A model generated the notes under the pieces. That model searched no databases. It was not told where the DNA came from and saw only the letters and a program-made list of their open reading frames with translations. Positions 44,376 to 53,007 of a DNA stretch of 64,000 nucleotides are shown one piece after another. Source of the stretch: Clostridiales bacterium (GTDB taxonomy: Bacteria > Bacillota > Clostridia > Peptostreptococcales > Acidaminobacteraceae); NCBI GenBank assembly GCA_016342415.1, contig JAEIOD010000020.1, forward strand, positions 1 to 64,000, given 5' to 3'. A program made the position numbers and the translations under genes. Each line of letters opens with the position of its first letter. The first letter of the stretch is position 1.

Positions 44376-47300
44376 ATGATGGCAAGGTTAAAAGTAAAAT
44401 TATTTGGAATTCCTGAGGTTAAGTTTGATGACATAGAAATTAACTTTCCGTTTAAAAAAGCAGATGCATTATTTTACTACTTGCTATTGGTTAAAAAGAC
44501 CACTAGAGATCATTTAGTGAATTTATTCTGGGCGGATTCTGATGAGAATGTAGCTAAGAAAAATTTAAGAAATGCAATCTACATCATAAAAAAAACATTA
44601 GGCGTTGAGGTGTTTTTATCACCTCAACGTTCTATGATTGAACTCAATCCGGAAATAGAACTAGATTTGGATATTGATGTTTTCTTAATGGATGAGGAAG
44701 CGGCTGTAGATGTTTACTGTGGCCCATTAATCGAAGGAATGAATATTAAAGGTTGTGAAAACTTTGATAACTGGTTAATCAATCAAAGACAATATTATGA
44801 GACGTTGTATATACAAAAAACACTCAATATAGCGTACAAGCTTTTTGATAAGAAACAATACAAATCTGTAGAAAAGTATTGTCAGAAGCTTATTAAAATT
44901 GATCCTTTTGATGAAGCCATTTATCGTATGTTGATGAAAAGTTATTTTGAATCTGGACGGTATGACAAAAGTATGACTTTGTATGATGAATTAGTCGCAC
45001 TTCTCGATGAGGAATTGTCGATTAGTCCAGATGAGTTGACCGTTGATTTATATGATATGATTATTCAAAAAAGATCTCAAGTAAAAAAGAAATCAAAAAA
45101 AGAAACAGATCGATTTTTCTTTGGCAGAAAAATACCTTTAGAAACACTCATCGCAAATTATCAGTCCTATTTGTGTGGGAAAGAATATTCTCATTACTTA
45201 ATCCAGGGAGAATTAGGTGTTGGTAAAACAGCATTGATGAACGAGTTGATCTTACAACTCAAATCAGATGATGTTGAAGTCGTAAGAGTTTTTTGTTATC
45301 AAGCGATAGAAGGTTTTAATTTAAAAGCATGGGATGATTTAATTGAAAAATTGGGTGTTATTGTAGATCAATATAATATAGACATACCTGAGTTCGTCAA
45401 ATTAGCCATTGTTTCTACATTTCCATCTTTCGAAAAAAGAGGATCTGTTTCAAATAATCAAAAGAAAGACGAACACGTTTTTAGGAAAAGAACGGTAGAA
45501 AATGCTATCTATGAATTAATAAAAATCATAACCAAAGCTGTTAAATTATTATTGATATTTGAGGATATTCAATGGTTGGATGAACCAAGTCAAATTATGC
45601 TTAAAAAGCTGATTAACGAACGTTATGGTGATAATCCTGTTGTTTATGTAACGTGTAGAAATGCTCATGGGGATACCATTGAACGGTTTATTTCGGAGTT
45701 CAGTTCAAGGTCCATTATCAGTAGAATACAATTAGAGAGATTTAATGAAAAAGAAACCCTTGAGTTCATTTATGCCTATACAGGCAATAAAGATGATAAG
45801 TTACTCGATTTGGTTTATCCAGAAACAGAAGGTAATGCATTCTTCATTATAGAACTACTGAATAGCATGAAACATGATGAATTTAATGTACTGAGTTCAA
45901 AAGTTAAAGATTCTATGAAACATAGATTGTTAAATATTTCAAAAGAGAGTTTACAAGTGATTCAACTGGCATCAGTTTATTTGAAGCGCTTTTCAGTTGA
46001 AGATATTATAAAAATCAGTGAAAAAACAGAATTTGAAGTATTGGATTTAATTGAAGAACTTGAAAATATGTATTTGATTAAAGAAGAATTAAATGATGAA
46101 GGAGATGCAGTCTATGCCTTTACTCATCGTAAAATAAAAGAATATGTATACAATAGTTTTTCGCTTTCAAAACAAAAAATCCTTCATACTAGAATTGCAA
46201 AACGTATTGAAGATCAAATGTTGGACAAATCAGATCGAAACTGTTATTCGCGTTTGATATATCATTATACACAATCGAATAATGCCTTAAAAGCATTGGA
46301 GTATAGAATTAAAAATTTATATGAATATCTTCAATCTAGTCATGAGGTTTTCCCTTTGATTAAGGAGAGAGATGTCTTTAATCATGAGAGTATCTTCTTC
46401 TCAGAAGAAGAAATCGAAGATGAGTTTGATAAGATAGAGGAATTGTTCCTTTTACTGAAAAAGGATTACATTAATGAGCATTTAACAGATTTACAGCTTA
46501 AGTTCAAACATATGACAGGTAGACATTATATAAACAATGGATTGTACGAAAAAGGTCTTAAAGTCATAGCAGAGGTTATTGAATTATCTAAAGAAAAAGA
46601 GCAAGCTCAATATTTGATCAAAGGGTATTTGCAGAATATATTCTATAGCATTAATACGCATAACATGTCGTTTATGGCAGAAAATCTAAGCATAGCATTA
46701 AAAATAGCCCATAAAGAAGAAATGCGTTATGAAATTGGTATATTACTTAGATTAAAAGGACTGTATTTTGTTCTGAAAGCTCAGTTTGATAAAGGTGAAG
46801 AACTACTTCTAAGATCTATTGAAATGATGAAGAAGTTTAAAGAAAAAGACAAGTATACTCTTAATATAGCAGCGGCTTACTACTATATGGGTGATAGCAA
46901 TAGGTTTAAAGGTAATTTTGAAGAATCGATAAGATACTATGAAATGGCGATTGAGATATGTGAAAATAATGATCTTTTGGGACGACTGACCGTGTTCTAT
47001 ACTAATGCTGGTCACTCTGCTTATAATTTAGGTGACTTATTATTGGCTCAAAGGTACTTTGAAAGTGCCATTAAATTGTATGAACAGCTTGATTTTCCAT
47101 GGAGAAGAAGTATTGCTTATGGGTTCTTAGGACTTTTACATGTCAAACAAGGTAAAGATCAGAAAGCATTAGACCTGTTCTTGTTGGCAGATAAATACTC
47201 GTCTAAGTTGAACAATCCTTATGAACAGGCAGTTGTATGTAGAATAAAAGCCGAATTGGAGCAAATTCTATTAGAAGGTAATATATTTTCCATGAAACTC

Positions 47301-47426
47301 CAAACATTTATTGAAAGTGCTGGAGAGGATTATGTAGAAAAAGGCATTTACCATCTAAGAAATTTTAAAGATTGTTATGAAATGAAACGTTTAAAAGAAC
47401 TTAAAATGAAAAGGCAACTATTATAA
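44376..47426 (+). CDS. Very large SARP-type transcriptional activator with AAA and TPR domains
   Basis: 1016 residues. An N-terminal OmpR-like winged helix (about 1-90) and a bacterial transcriptional activation (BTAD) domain (about 95-235, YDELVALLDEELSISPDE) form the SARP module. It is followed by an AAA/STAND ATPase with Walker A GELGVGKTALMNE (about 277) and Walker B LLLIFEDIQWLDEPS (about 391), and a C-terminal run of TPR-like repeats (about 640-1000). STAND activators stay inactive until a ligand binds the repeats. Its target genes cannot be read; the co-transcribed lipoprotein is a likely partner. Not followed by other genes on its strand. Confidence 0.88.
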   Translation: MMARLKVKLFGIPEVKFDDIEINFPFKKADALFYYLLLVKKTTRDHLVNLFWADSDENVAKKNLRNAIYIIKKTLGVEVFLSPQRSMIELNPEIELDLDIDVFLMDEEAAVDVYCGPLIEGMNIKGCENFDNWLINQRQYYETLYIQKTLNIAYKLFDKKQYKSVEKYCQKLIKIDPFDEAIYRMLMKSYFESGRYDKSMTLYDELVALLDEELSISPDELTVDLYDMIIQKRSQVKKKSKKETDRFFFGRKIPLETLIANYQSYLCGKEYSHYLIQGELGVGKTALMNELILQLKSDDVEVVRVFCYQAIEGFNLKAWDDLIEKLGVIVDQYNIDIPEFVKLAIVSTFPSFEKRGSVSNNQKKDEHVFRKRTVENAIYELIKIITKAVKLLLIFEDIQWLDEPSQIMLKKLINERYGDNPVVYVTCRNAHGDTIERFISEFSSRSIISRIQLERFNEKETLEFIYAYTGNKDDKLLDLVYPETEGNAFFIIELLNSMKHDEFNVLSSKVKDSMKHRLLNISKESLQVIQLASVYLKRFSVEDIIKISEKTEFEVLDLIEELENMYLIKEELNDEGDAVYAFTHRKIKEYVYNSFSLSKQKILHTRIAKRIEDQMLDKSDRNCYSRLIYHYTQSNNALKALEYRIKNLYEYLQSSHEVFPLIKERDVFNHESIFFSEEEIEDEFDKIEELFLLLKKDYINEHLTDLQLKFKHMTGRHYINNGLYEKGLKVIAEVIELSKEKEQAQYLIKGYLQNIFYSINTHNMSFMAENLSIALKIAHKEEMRYEIGILLRLKGLYFVLKAQFDKGEELLLRSIEMMKKFKEKDKYTLNIAAAYYYMGDSNRFKGNFEESIRYYEMAIEICENNDLLGRLTVFYTNAGHSAYNLGDLLLAQRYFESAIKLYEQLDFPWRRSIAYGFLGLLHVKQGKDQKALDLFLLADKYSSKLNNPYEQAVVCRIKAELEQILLEGNIFSMKLQTFIESAGEDYVEKGIYHLRNFKDCYEMKRLKELKMKRQLL

Positions 47427-47461
47427 AAATACTAGCTATCACTGATAGCTAGTATTTTTTG
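47427..47461 (+). terminator. Bidirectional terminator between SARP and GGDEF genes
   Basis: A 14-bp perfect stem, AAATACTAGCTATC with GATAGCTAGTATTT, a 3-nt loop, T's on the plus strand and A-rich sequence on the other side. It serves both convergent genes and contains the GGDEF gene stop. Confidence 0.9.
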
Positions 47462-48630
47462 TCTAAACTAGGATTGTTATATGAAACTGCATTACGTCCT
47501 TTTTCTTTTGATAAATACAAACCTTTATCAGCAACATCCAAAAGGTCCTTTAAGGTTTTGCCATCCTCTGGATAAGTTGCAAGTCCAATCGAAACTGTAA
47601 AGTGTGGCTGCGTTTTTTTATCGATGTTGTCTCTAAAACGTTCAGCTATTGTAATAGCAGTACTTAAACTTGATTTTGGTAGGACAATTATGAACTCGTC
47701 ACCACCGTATCTTCCTAATGAATCGCTGTCTCTGATACAATCTCTAGCTATAGAAGCCAATGTTTTTAAACAAAGGTCACCCTGAACATGTCCTAGAGTA
47801 TCATTTAAGTTTTTGAAATGATCTAAGTCAAACATGATCAGTGAAAAATGTTCCACTCTTCTATCTAAAGTCAATTCTTCAATGATGTTAAAGATGGCTT
47901 TTTTATTATAGGATTTAGTTAAATTATCAATTTTATTAATATGAGACATTTTTTCTTGTACTTCTTTTAAGTGGAAAGTATGTTTATTAACTTCTTTTCT
48001 AAGTTCATATTGAAACTCATTATCCAATTTGTGAAGTTTTTCTTCTAATGATTTGTATAGCTTGTCGTTATCACTCGTTACTTTTGAAGCGGCGTACCAT
48101 AAAATAATTGAAAAAACGAGGGTCATCACTGTTAGATGATAGATTTCTTCAACTAGAAAACCAGAGATGATACCTATTGATAAAACAATCAACAGATTGC
48201 TGTATATCTGTTCTTGGGCTTTGTGGAATTGCTGATAAAGCAATATATAAACAATAATGTCCAAAATGAATAATATGAGTTCAAGCGAAATGAAACTTTC
48301 TTCTGAAAAAACAATATTATCAAATGGGATTAATAGTGTTACTGTTGTTAGAAGAATACTACCCGTTAACATACCGATAGGTGTTACTGAATTCGACCTA
48401 ATTATAAGTAACAACAAACCGAAAATTAAATAACTAACCAACCATAATATAGAAAATTCGATAACTTTTATACTACTGCCAATGATTATTGCTATTGCAA
48501 AAACCGACACCGAAACAAGTATTTTTTGTAAAAAATCTCTTTCTTTTTTTACATAGACACCAACAAATACAAATGTTGATGTTAATGCTACAATAAGAAA
48601 TAATTGAAATTGAATAATTTGTTCTAACAT
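47449..48630 (-). CDS. Membrane diguanylate cyclase (GGDEF)
   Basis: 393 residues. Six or seven hydrophobic helices fill the first 190 residues, followed by a coiled linker and a GGDEF domain (about 225-385). The catalytic motif is RYGGDEF and an RxxD inhibitory site (RDSD) lies five residues upstream, so feedback by c-di-GMP is likely. It makes c-di-GMP from GTP at the membrane. The opposing HD-GYP enzyme (10500-12284) and c-di-GMP riboswitch (about 50570) are in the same window. Confidence 0.93.
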   Translation of the reverse strand: MLEQIIQFQLFLIVALTSTFVFVGVYVKKERDFLQKILVSVSVFAIAIIIGSSIKVIEFSILWLVSYLIFGLLLLIIRSNSVTPIGMLTGSILLTTVTLLIPFDNIVFSEESFISLELILFILDIIVYILLYQQFHKAQEQIYSNLLIVLSIGIISGFLVEEIYHLTVMTLVFSIILWYAASKVTSDNDKLYKSLEEKLHKLDNEFQYELRKEVNKHTFHLKEVQEKMSHINKIDNLTKSYNKKAIFNIIEELTLDRRVEHFSLIMFDLDHFKNLNDTLGHVQGDLCLKTLASIARDCIRDSDSLGRYGGDEFIIVLPKSSLSTAITIAERFRDNIDKKTQPHFTVSIGLATYPEDGKTLKDLLDVADKGLYLSKEKGRNAVSYNNPSLDKKY

Positions 48631-48760
48631 TTTGAGTCTCCTTTAAAGTCTTACTATCATTTTACCCAATAATAGTGGAAATTAAAAGATAAGTTTCTTT
48701 TCTTTGGTGATATACTTGTCTATGGTTTCTATTACAGTGAAATACTTCGTAATAAAAGTT

Positions 48761-48789
48761 TTGACATAAGAAATTTCTTATATTATAAT
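48761..48789 (+). promoter_or_regulatory. Promoter of the asnS T-box transcript
   Basis: Perfect TTGACA (48761-48766), 17 bp, perfect TATAAT (48784-48789). Confidence 0.9.
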
Positions 48790-48795
48790 ACAACT

Positions 48796-49047
48796 AGTTA
48801 AATAGCAAAGGCGATGACGAGAACATGTCATTGAAGGTAAGCTTTAAGCGAGTTGAGGATGGTGTGAGCTCAATAAGATAACTTCGATGAATAACATCTC
48901 GGAGCTTCTAACCGAAATGTTAAGAGTAGGCTTAGACGGGTATTGACCGTTATATTAATTTGGGCATTTGCTCAAGCAGAGAGATCAATCTTTTGATAAG
49001 TAGGGTGGTACCGCGGTAGTTCGTCCCTATATCGAAGATTTTTTTAT
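48796..49047 (+). ncRNA. T-box leader of asnS, asparagine specific
   Basis: The T-box core AGGGTGGTACCGCGG is at 49002-49016, and the specifier AAC (Asn) in GAAT-AAC-AT is at 48893-48895, six bases before GAGC. The terminator side is unusual: after the core comes TTCG-TCCCTATAT-CGAA (only 4 bp of stem) and then TTTTTTT; the GGGAC-like partner normal for these leaders is missing. Confidence 0.93.
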
Positions 49048-49064
49048 TTTTTGAAGGAGGAAAA

Positions 49065-50456
49065 ATGAGTTACGTATTGTTTAGAGATATATTTAAGTCT
49101 CCAGAAAAGTATGCAGGCCAAACCATAAAAGTAGCTGGTTGGATTAGAACGTTAAGAGCATCAAAAGCATTTGGATTCATCGAGTTAAACGATGGGACAC
49201 ATTATAAAAACATACAAGTTGTATTTGAACAGGATTTAGAAAACTTTGATGAGGTATCTAAATATACAATTGCATCTTCAATAATTATTGAAGCAGAGTT
49301 TGTATTAACACCAGATGCCAAACAACCATTTGAGTTTAAGGCAAAATCAATACAATTAGAAGGTGGATCTGATAAAGATTATCCATTACAAAAAAAGCGA
49401 CATACATTTGAATATATGAGAACGATTGCTCACTTGAGACCAAGAGCGAATACATTTAACGCTGTATTCAGAGTAAGGTCAGTTGCTGCATTCGCACTTC
49501 ATAAATTCTTTAACGAAAAAGGATTCGTTTATACACATACTCCAATTATAACTGGAGCTGACTGTGAGGGTGCAGGTGAAATGTTCAAAGTAACTACTAT
49601 GGACTTAGCAAGTATTCCTAAAACGAAAGAAAGTGAAGTTGATTACAAAAAAGATTTCTTTGGTAAAGAAACCAATCTTACTGTATCGGGACAATTGGCG
49701 GTTGAAACGCATTGTATGGCGTTTAGAAACGTTTATACATTCGGTCCTACTTTTAGAGCTGAAAATTCAAATACACCAAGACATGCTGCAGAGTTTTGGA
49801 TGATTGAACCAGAGATTGCATTTGCTGATTTAAATGATGATATGAACTTAGCAGAAGAAATGCTTAAGTATTTAATCAATTACGTGATGGAGGAATGTCC
49901 TGCTGAGTTGGAATTCTTTGACCAAAGAGTGGATAAAGGATTATTAGAGAGACTTCGTCATGTTGCAGCATCTGATTTTGGCAGAGTGACTTATACTGAA
50001 GCTGTTGAAATATTGGAAAAAGCAGATAAAGAATTTGAATATCCTGTATCATGGGGTATTGATCTTCAAACAGAACATGAAAGATATTTAACAGAAGAGG
50101 TTTATAAAAAACCTGTATTCGTTACGGATTATCCAAAAGATATCAAAGCCTTCTATATGAGAATGAACGATGATGGTAAAACTGTTGCTGCAACAGATTT
50201 ATTGGTACCAGGAGTTGGCGAATTAATTGGTGGTTCTCAAAGAGAAGAAAGATATGATGTTTTAATTGAAAGAATTAAAGAAATGGGATTAAATGAAGAG
50301 GATTACTGGTGGTATCTTGATATGAGAAGATACGGCGGTACTAAACATGCTGGTTTTGGATTAGGATTCGAAAGAGCAATCATGTACTTAACTGGTATGA
50401 AGAATATTCGTGACGTTATACCTTTCCCAAGAACAACAAATCAAGCAGATTTCTAA
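49065..50456 (+). CDS. asnS: Asparaginyl-tRNA synthetase
   Basis: 463 residues, a normal length. An N-terminal OB-fold anticodon domain (about 15-105, [22 protein letters not shown]) is followed by a class IIb catalytic core with motif 2 ([21 protein letters not shown]) and motif 3 ([22 protein letters not shown], given in part as [11 protein letters not shown]). It charges tRNA-Asn. The T-box specifier AAC confirms asparagine rather than aspartate. There is a strong AAGGAGG site, and the gene is followed by its own terminator. Confidence 0.98.
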   Translation: MSYVLFRDIFKSPEKYAGQTIKVAGWIRTLRASKAFGFIELNDGTHYKNIQVVFEQDLENFDEVSKYTIASSIIIEAEFVLTPDAKQPFEFKAKSIQLEGGSDKDYPLQKKRHTFEYMRTIAHLRPRANTFNAVFRVRSVAAFALHKFFNEKGFVYTHTPIITGADCEGAGEMFKVTTMDLASIPKTKESEVDYKKDFFGKETNLTVSGQLAVETHCMAFRNVYTFGPTFRAENSNTPRHAAEFWMIEPEIAFADLNDDMNLAEEMLKYLINYVMEECPAELEFFDQRVDKGLLERLRHVAASDFGRVTYTEAVEILEKADKEFEYPVSWGIDLQTEHERYLTEEVYKKPVFVTDYPKDIKAFYMRMNDDGKTVAATDLLVPGVGELIGGSQREERYDVLIERIKEMGLNEEDYWWYLDMRRYGGTKHAGFGLGFERAIMYLTGMKNIRDVIPFPRTTNQADF

Positions 50457-50465
50457 GAATTATAA

Positions 50466-50493
50466 AAACCTACTCTTCTCGAGTAGGTTTTTT
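50466..50493 (+). terminator. Terminator of asnS
   Basis: AAACCTACTC with GAGTAGGTTT (10-bp perfect stem) around TTCTC, followed by TTT. Confidence 0.9.
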
Positions 50494-50562
50494 GGCGATT
50501 TAGCACCATATATGGCTAAATAGGCAGAAATTATCAAAAAATCATTGCACTATGTTATATTT

Positions 50563-50646
50563 GTTGATGAAAAGAGCAAACTTTTGGAAACGAAAGGGCG
50601 CAAAGCCATGGGTCTAAGGAAGACTACGATTGCCAGGCTACCGGAG
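50563..50646 (+). ncRNA. Cyclic-di-GMP class I (GEMM) riboswitch
   Basis: The conserved segments occur in order: AGCAAAC (50575-50581), GGAAAC tetraloop region, GGCGCAAAGCC (50597-50607), GGTCTAA (50611-50617) and the receptor/3' strand GATTGCCAGGCTACC (50628-50642). The ribosome binding site GGAGGAAAG (50643-50651) follows at once, with no terminator in between, so control of translation of the downstream 51-codon gene is most likely. Recognition is by consensus; no covariance search was run. Confidence 0.88.
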
Positions 50647-50653
50647 GAAAGTT

Positions 50654-50809
50654 ATGAGCAAAGAGACAAAAAAAATGATGAAAATGATATTGATGATTGC
50701 TGTAATAGGTGTCTTGTTTTTAATATTGAATTCTCAGTTTGGCAGGGTAGCTATTTTGAGTGGTTTTCAAATACTAAAATTGAGTGAGATAATTATGAAA
50801 GTGGTTTAA
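50654..50809 (+). CDS. Small membrane protein under the c-di-GMP riboswitch
   Basis: 51 codons starting ATG AGC AAA GAG ACA and ending at TAA 50807-50809. The protein has a lysine-rich start (MSKETKKMMKM), one hydrophobic segment (about 11-26, ILMIAVIGVLFLIL) and a short amphipathic tail ending SEIIMKVV. GGAGGA lies 7 bp before the ATG, directly behind the riboswitch. No family was recognised. The frame is the only one with a good start after the aptamer. The size and single helix suggest a regulatory or envelope peptide made according to c-di-GMP level. Confidence 0.72.
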   Translation: MSKETKKMMKMILMIAVIGVLFLILNSQFGRVAILSGFQILKLSEIIMKVV

Positions 50810-50880
50810 ATGCATTATTAGGTGTGATGATAATGCAAGTGAATTAAATGTGTTAAATTTGGGCGAGATGATAATGTAAG

Positions 50881-50906
50881 AAGCACATTTGTTGTGCTTT
50901 TTTTTA
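50881..50906 (+). terminator. Terminator of the riboswitch-small protein unit
   Basis: AAGCACA with TGTGCTT around TTTGT, followed by a run of eight T. Confidence 0.9.
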
Positions 50907-50908
50907 TG

Positions 50909-50939
50909 TAAAAAAAAATCCCAATCACGGATTGGAATT
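50909..50939 (-). terminator. Terminator of the papain-like protein gene
   Basis: On the minus strand AATTCCAATC pairs with GATTGGGATT around CGT, followed by a T-run. Confidence 0.88.
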
Positions 50940-50945
50940 CTGCTT

Positions 50946-51506
50946 TTATTCTTTAAGTGATTTTAAAAATTGTGGGTAATCTTGAAGCTTTCCTTCAAAG
51001 AGCAAGTTCAAATTTGGAATTTTCGTAAATTCTATCGGTTTTAATAGTCCGACATCTTTACCAAAATCATGAATATTAGACTCGAGTAGTCCTTTTCCGA
51101 CAAACTGAGAACAAAAGTACTTGTACTCTTTATTGATTGGTTTGTTGATCATAGGACCAAACAATCCAATGACATTAAATTTATAATCACTTTTATTAGC
51201 GACAAATTCATCGATAAAAACTTTTAAATCTGAGAATTGTTCAGGAGTTACTTTCAAAGAGTAGACTTGACATACTGTTTTTTTAAATAATGCATATGTT
51301 CCACTATCTATTTCTTCTTTTACAAAACCGCCTGAAAAGGGGTTTCTTGGGTTAATCCTGCCAAAGCTGTACAAAGAATCAAATTCTAAGTCAAGTGCAA
51401 CTGATACATGAGAGTACTCTCTTAATGTAACAACTTTTACTATTCGACTTAGTATAGTTCCAGTAAAGGATAGCATGATATAAATCGTATCACCTTTATT
51501 TTCCAT
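50946..51506 (-). CDS. Permuted papain/NlpC-like (YiiX-type) protein
   Basis: 186 residues, cytoplasmic with no signal peptide. A histidine in EYSHVSVAL (about 31-33) comes before the probable nucleophile cysteine in KYFCSQFV (about 134), the reversed His-then-Cys order of permuted NlpC/P60 amidases. Members act as peptidases, amidases or acyl-thioesterases; the substrate here is unknown. Single gene with an AATGAAGGTGAG site; convergent with the riboswitch unit. Confidence 0.75.
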   Translation of the reverse strand: MENKGDTIYIMLSFTGTILSRIVKVVTLREYSHVSVALDLEFDSLYSFGRINPRNPFSGGFVKEEIDSGTYALFKKTVCQVYSLKVTPEQFSDLKVFIDEFVANKSDYKFNVIGLFGPMINKPINKEYKYFCSQFVGKGLLESNIHDFGKDVGLLKPIEFTKIPNLNLLFEGKLQDYPQFLKSLKE

Positions 51507-51566
51507 ATTCTCACCTTCATTTTATAATAGTATCTTTGATATTTTACCATAACGGTCCGAAAAATA

Positions 51567-52214
51567 CTATTTATATTTCATTGTAAAAAATTGCACCATG
51601 GATAGATGTGAAACCTTCTTCGAATCGTATTTTCGTAATTTAAAGACAAGTTCAATGGCATAACCAATTGAAAATGCTGAAATGATGGTACCAATACCGA
51701 CAGTCCCTCCTAGTAAATAGCCTACGAATAGTGCTGAAAGTTCAATAATGGTACGAATAAGAGAAACGTTATATTTAGTTATTTTAACCAAGCCCACCAT
51801 TAAACCATCCCTTGGACCTGCACCTAAGCCTACACTGATGTATGTGTATATACCAAAGGCTAAAATCCAAATGCCTAAAATAAGATATATGACTTTAACC
51901 ATAGGTGTTTCTGGATGAAGTATGATGTTGGTATCGTCTATAACATTGATAAAGAATCCGCAAAAGTACATATTAAGAAGAGTTCCTATACCTGGATAGA
52001 TTTTTAATAACATAGAGATACAAATAATAGTTAAACCGGTTAGTTGTGTAACTGTGCCAAAGCGAAGCCCGGTAATTTTGGAAACGCCCTCGTGAAAAGT
52101 TCCCCAAGGATTTAGACCAAGGTTTGAATATCTCATAAAAATGACACCGAGTGCAATTAAAAAGAAACCTAAGAACAACTGCAATAACTTTGTGGGTAGT
52201 TTTTTTAATGTCAT
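51567..52214 (-). CDS. YczE/YitT-like membrane protein
   Basis: 215 residues with about five or six membrane helices. The N-terminal segment LGFFLIALGVIFMRYSNLGLNPWGTF and GLGAGPRDGLMVGL match the YczE/YyaS family of uncharacterised integral membrane proteins (first motif quoted in part: NLGLNPWGTF). No function is established. It starts 7 bp after the mgtC-like gene, so the two form an operon. Confidence 0.82.
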   Translation of the reverse strand: MTLKKLPTKLLQLFLGFFLIALGVIFMRYSNLGLNPWGTFHEGVSKITGLRFGTVTQLTGLTIICISMLLKIYPGIGTLLNMYFCGFFINVIDDTNIILHPETPMVKVIYLILGIWILAFGIYTYISVGLGAGPRDGLMVGLVKITKYNVSLIRTIIELSALFVGYLLGGTVGIGTIISAFSIGYAIELVFKLRKYDSKKVSHLSMVQFFTMKYK

Positions 52215-52221
52215 CTGTCCT

Positions 52222-52896
52222 CTATTCTGGATCTAGTTCTACTTCTAGAACACCACGGAGTTCTGTTATTTTTTCAAGAACATCATTTTTATCATAACTG
52301 TTTGAAGTCTTAATTTTAAAAACTATGACGACTAAGTCATCTTCAGAAAGATCATGCTCAGTTTTAATTCCGATTATATTAACTTTCATTTGTTGAAAAG
52401 TATGGCTAATCAAACTGAGTTGCCCCACTTCATTATTAGTTGTGATTCTAATCTTTGAGTACTTTCTTGTAGATAGTTTTCTTTCGATTTTAGGAAAGAA
52501 TTCAAGTGTTAAGAAAACAAATACAGTAGTCCCAAGTGCAATAGCGTAAAGACCACTCCCTAAAGCCAGTCCGATACATGCAGTAGTCCAAAGACTTGCA
52601 GCAGTTGTCAAACCCTTGACTGTAGAACCTTCTTTAATGATGGTGCCAGCTCCCAGAAAACCAATACCACTGATAACTGCCGCACCAAATCGTCCTGGTT
52701 GTACTTCGGCCGTTTCCGCCATAATTCTAACCAGTTCCATATTGGTAATCATAACGATTGTTGCACCAACACTTACAAGGATATGCGTTCTAAATCCCGC
52801 AGGTCTATTGACACTTTCTCTTTCTAATCCGATGATGCCGCCTAAAACGCAAGCTAAAAATATTTTTAAAATTGTTTCTAGAGTATCTAATGTCAT
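52222..52896 (-). CDS. mgtC: MgtC/SapB family membrane protein
   Basis: About 224 residues from the ATG at 52896 (MTLDTLETILKI). Five hydrophobic helices carry the MgtC signature GGIIGLERESVNRPAGFRTH (given in part: GLERESVNRPAGFRTH) and GFLGAGTIIKEG; a C-terminal ACT-like domain follows (about 150-224). Members help cope with low magnesium or acid, and in Salmonella inhibit the ATP synthase. A longer in-frame start upstream would need an unlikely codon; the chosen ATG matches the family N-terminus, although the nearest AAAGGAG site serves a short upstream frame that overlaps this start (52893-52919). Confidence 0.87.
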   Translation of the reverse strand: MTLDTLETILKIFLACVLGGIIGLERESVNRPAGFRTHILVSVGATIVMITNMELVRIMAETAEVQPGRFGAAVISGIGFLGAGTIIKEGSTVKGLTTAASLWTTACIGLALGSGLYAIALGTTVFVFLTLEFFPKIERKLSTRKYSKIRITTNNEVGQLSLISHTFQQMKVNIIGIKTEHDLSEDDLVVIVFKIKTSNSYDKNDVLEKITELRGVLEVELDPE

Positions 52897-52919
52897 AATA
52901 TTGTTGTATGAGTATTCAT
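52893..52919 (-). CDS. Short upstream frame coupled to mgtC
   Basis: ATG AAT ACT CAT ACA ACA ATA TTA TGA encodes eight residues (MNTHTTIL). An AAAGGAG site lies 3 bp upstream. Its stop TGA overlaps the mgtC ATG (ATGA), so mgtC translation may depend on it. It may be a leader peptide or simply carry the ribosome to mgtC. Confidence 0.45.
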   Translation of the reverse strand: MNTHTTIL

Positions 52920-52979
52920 ACACTCCTTTCTCTCTGATAATACTATTATACCCAAAAATCATCATAATTGAACAAAGCC

Positions 52980-53007
52980 GAAAAAAAAAGCAGTAATTTC
53001 TACTGCT
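52980..53007 (-). terminator. Terminator overlapping the stop of the 190-residue gene
   Basis: On the minus strand AGCAGTA-GAAAT-TACTGCT followed by eight or nine T; the stop codon (53000-53002) overlaps the stem. Confidence 0.9.

Noticed and set aside
50545..50787. 80-codon reading frame across the c-di-GMP riboswitch
   Set aside because: It runs through the conserved aptamer, has no site at its start and is displaced by the 51-codon frame with a good site.
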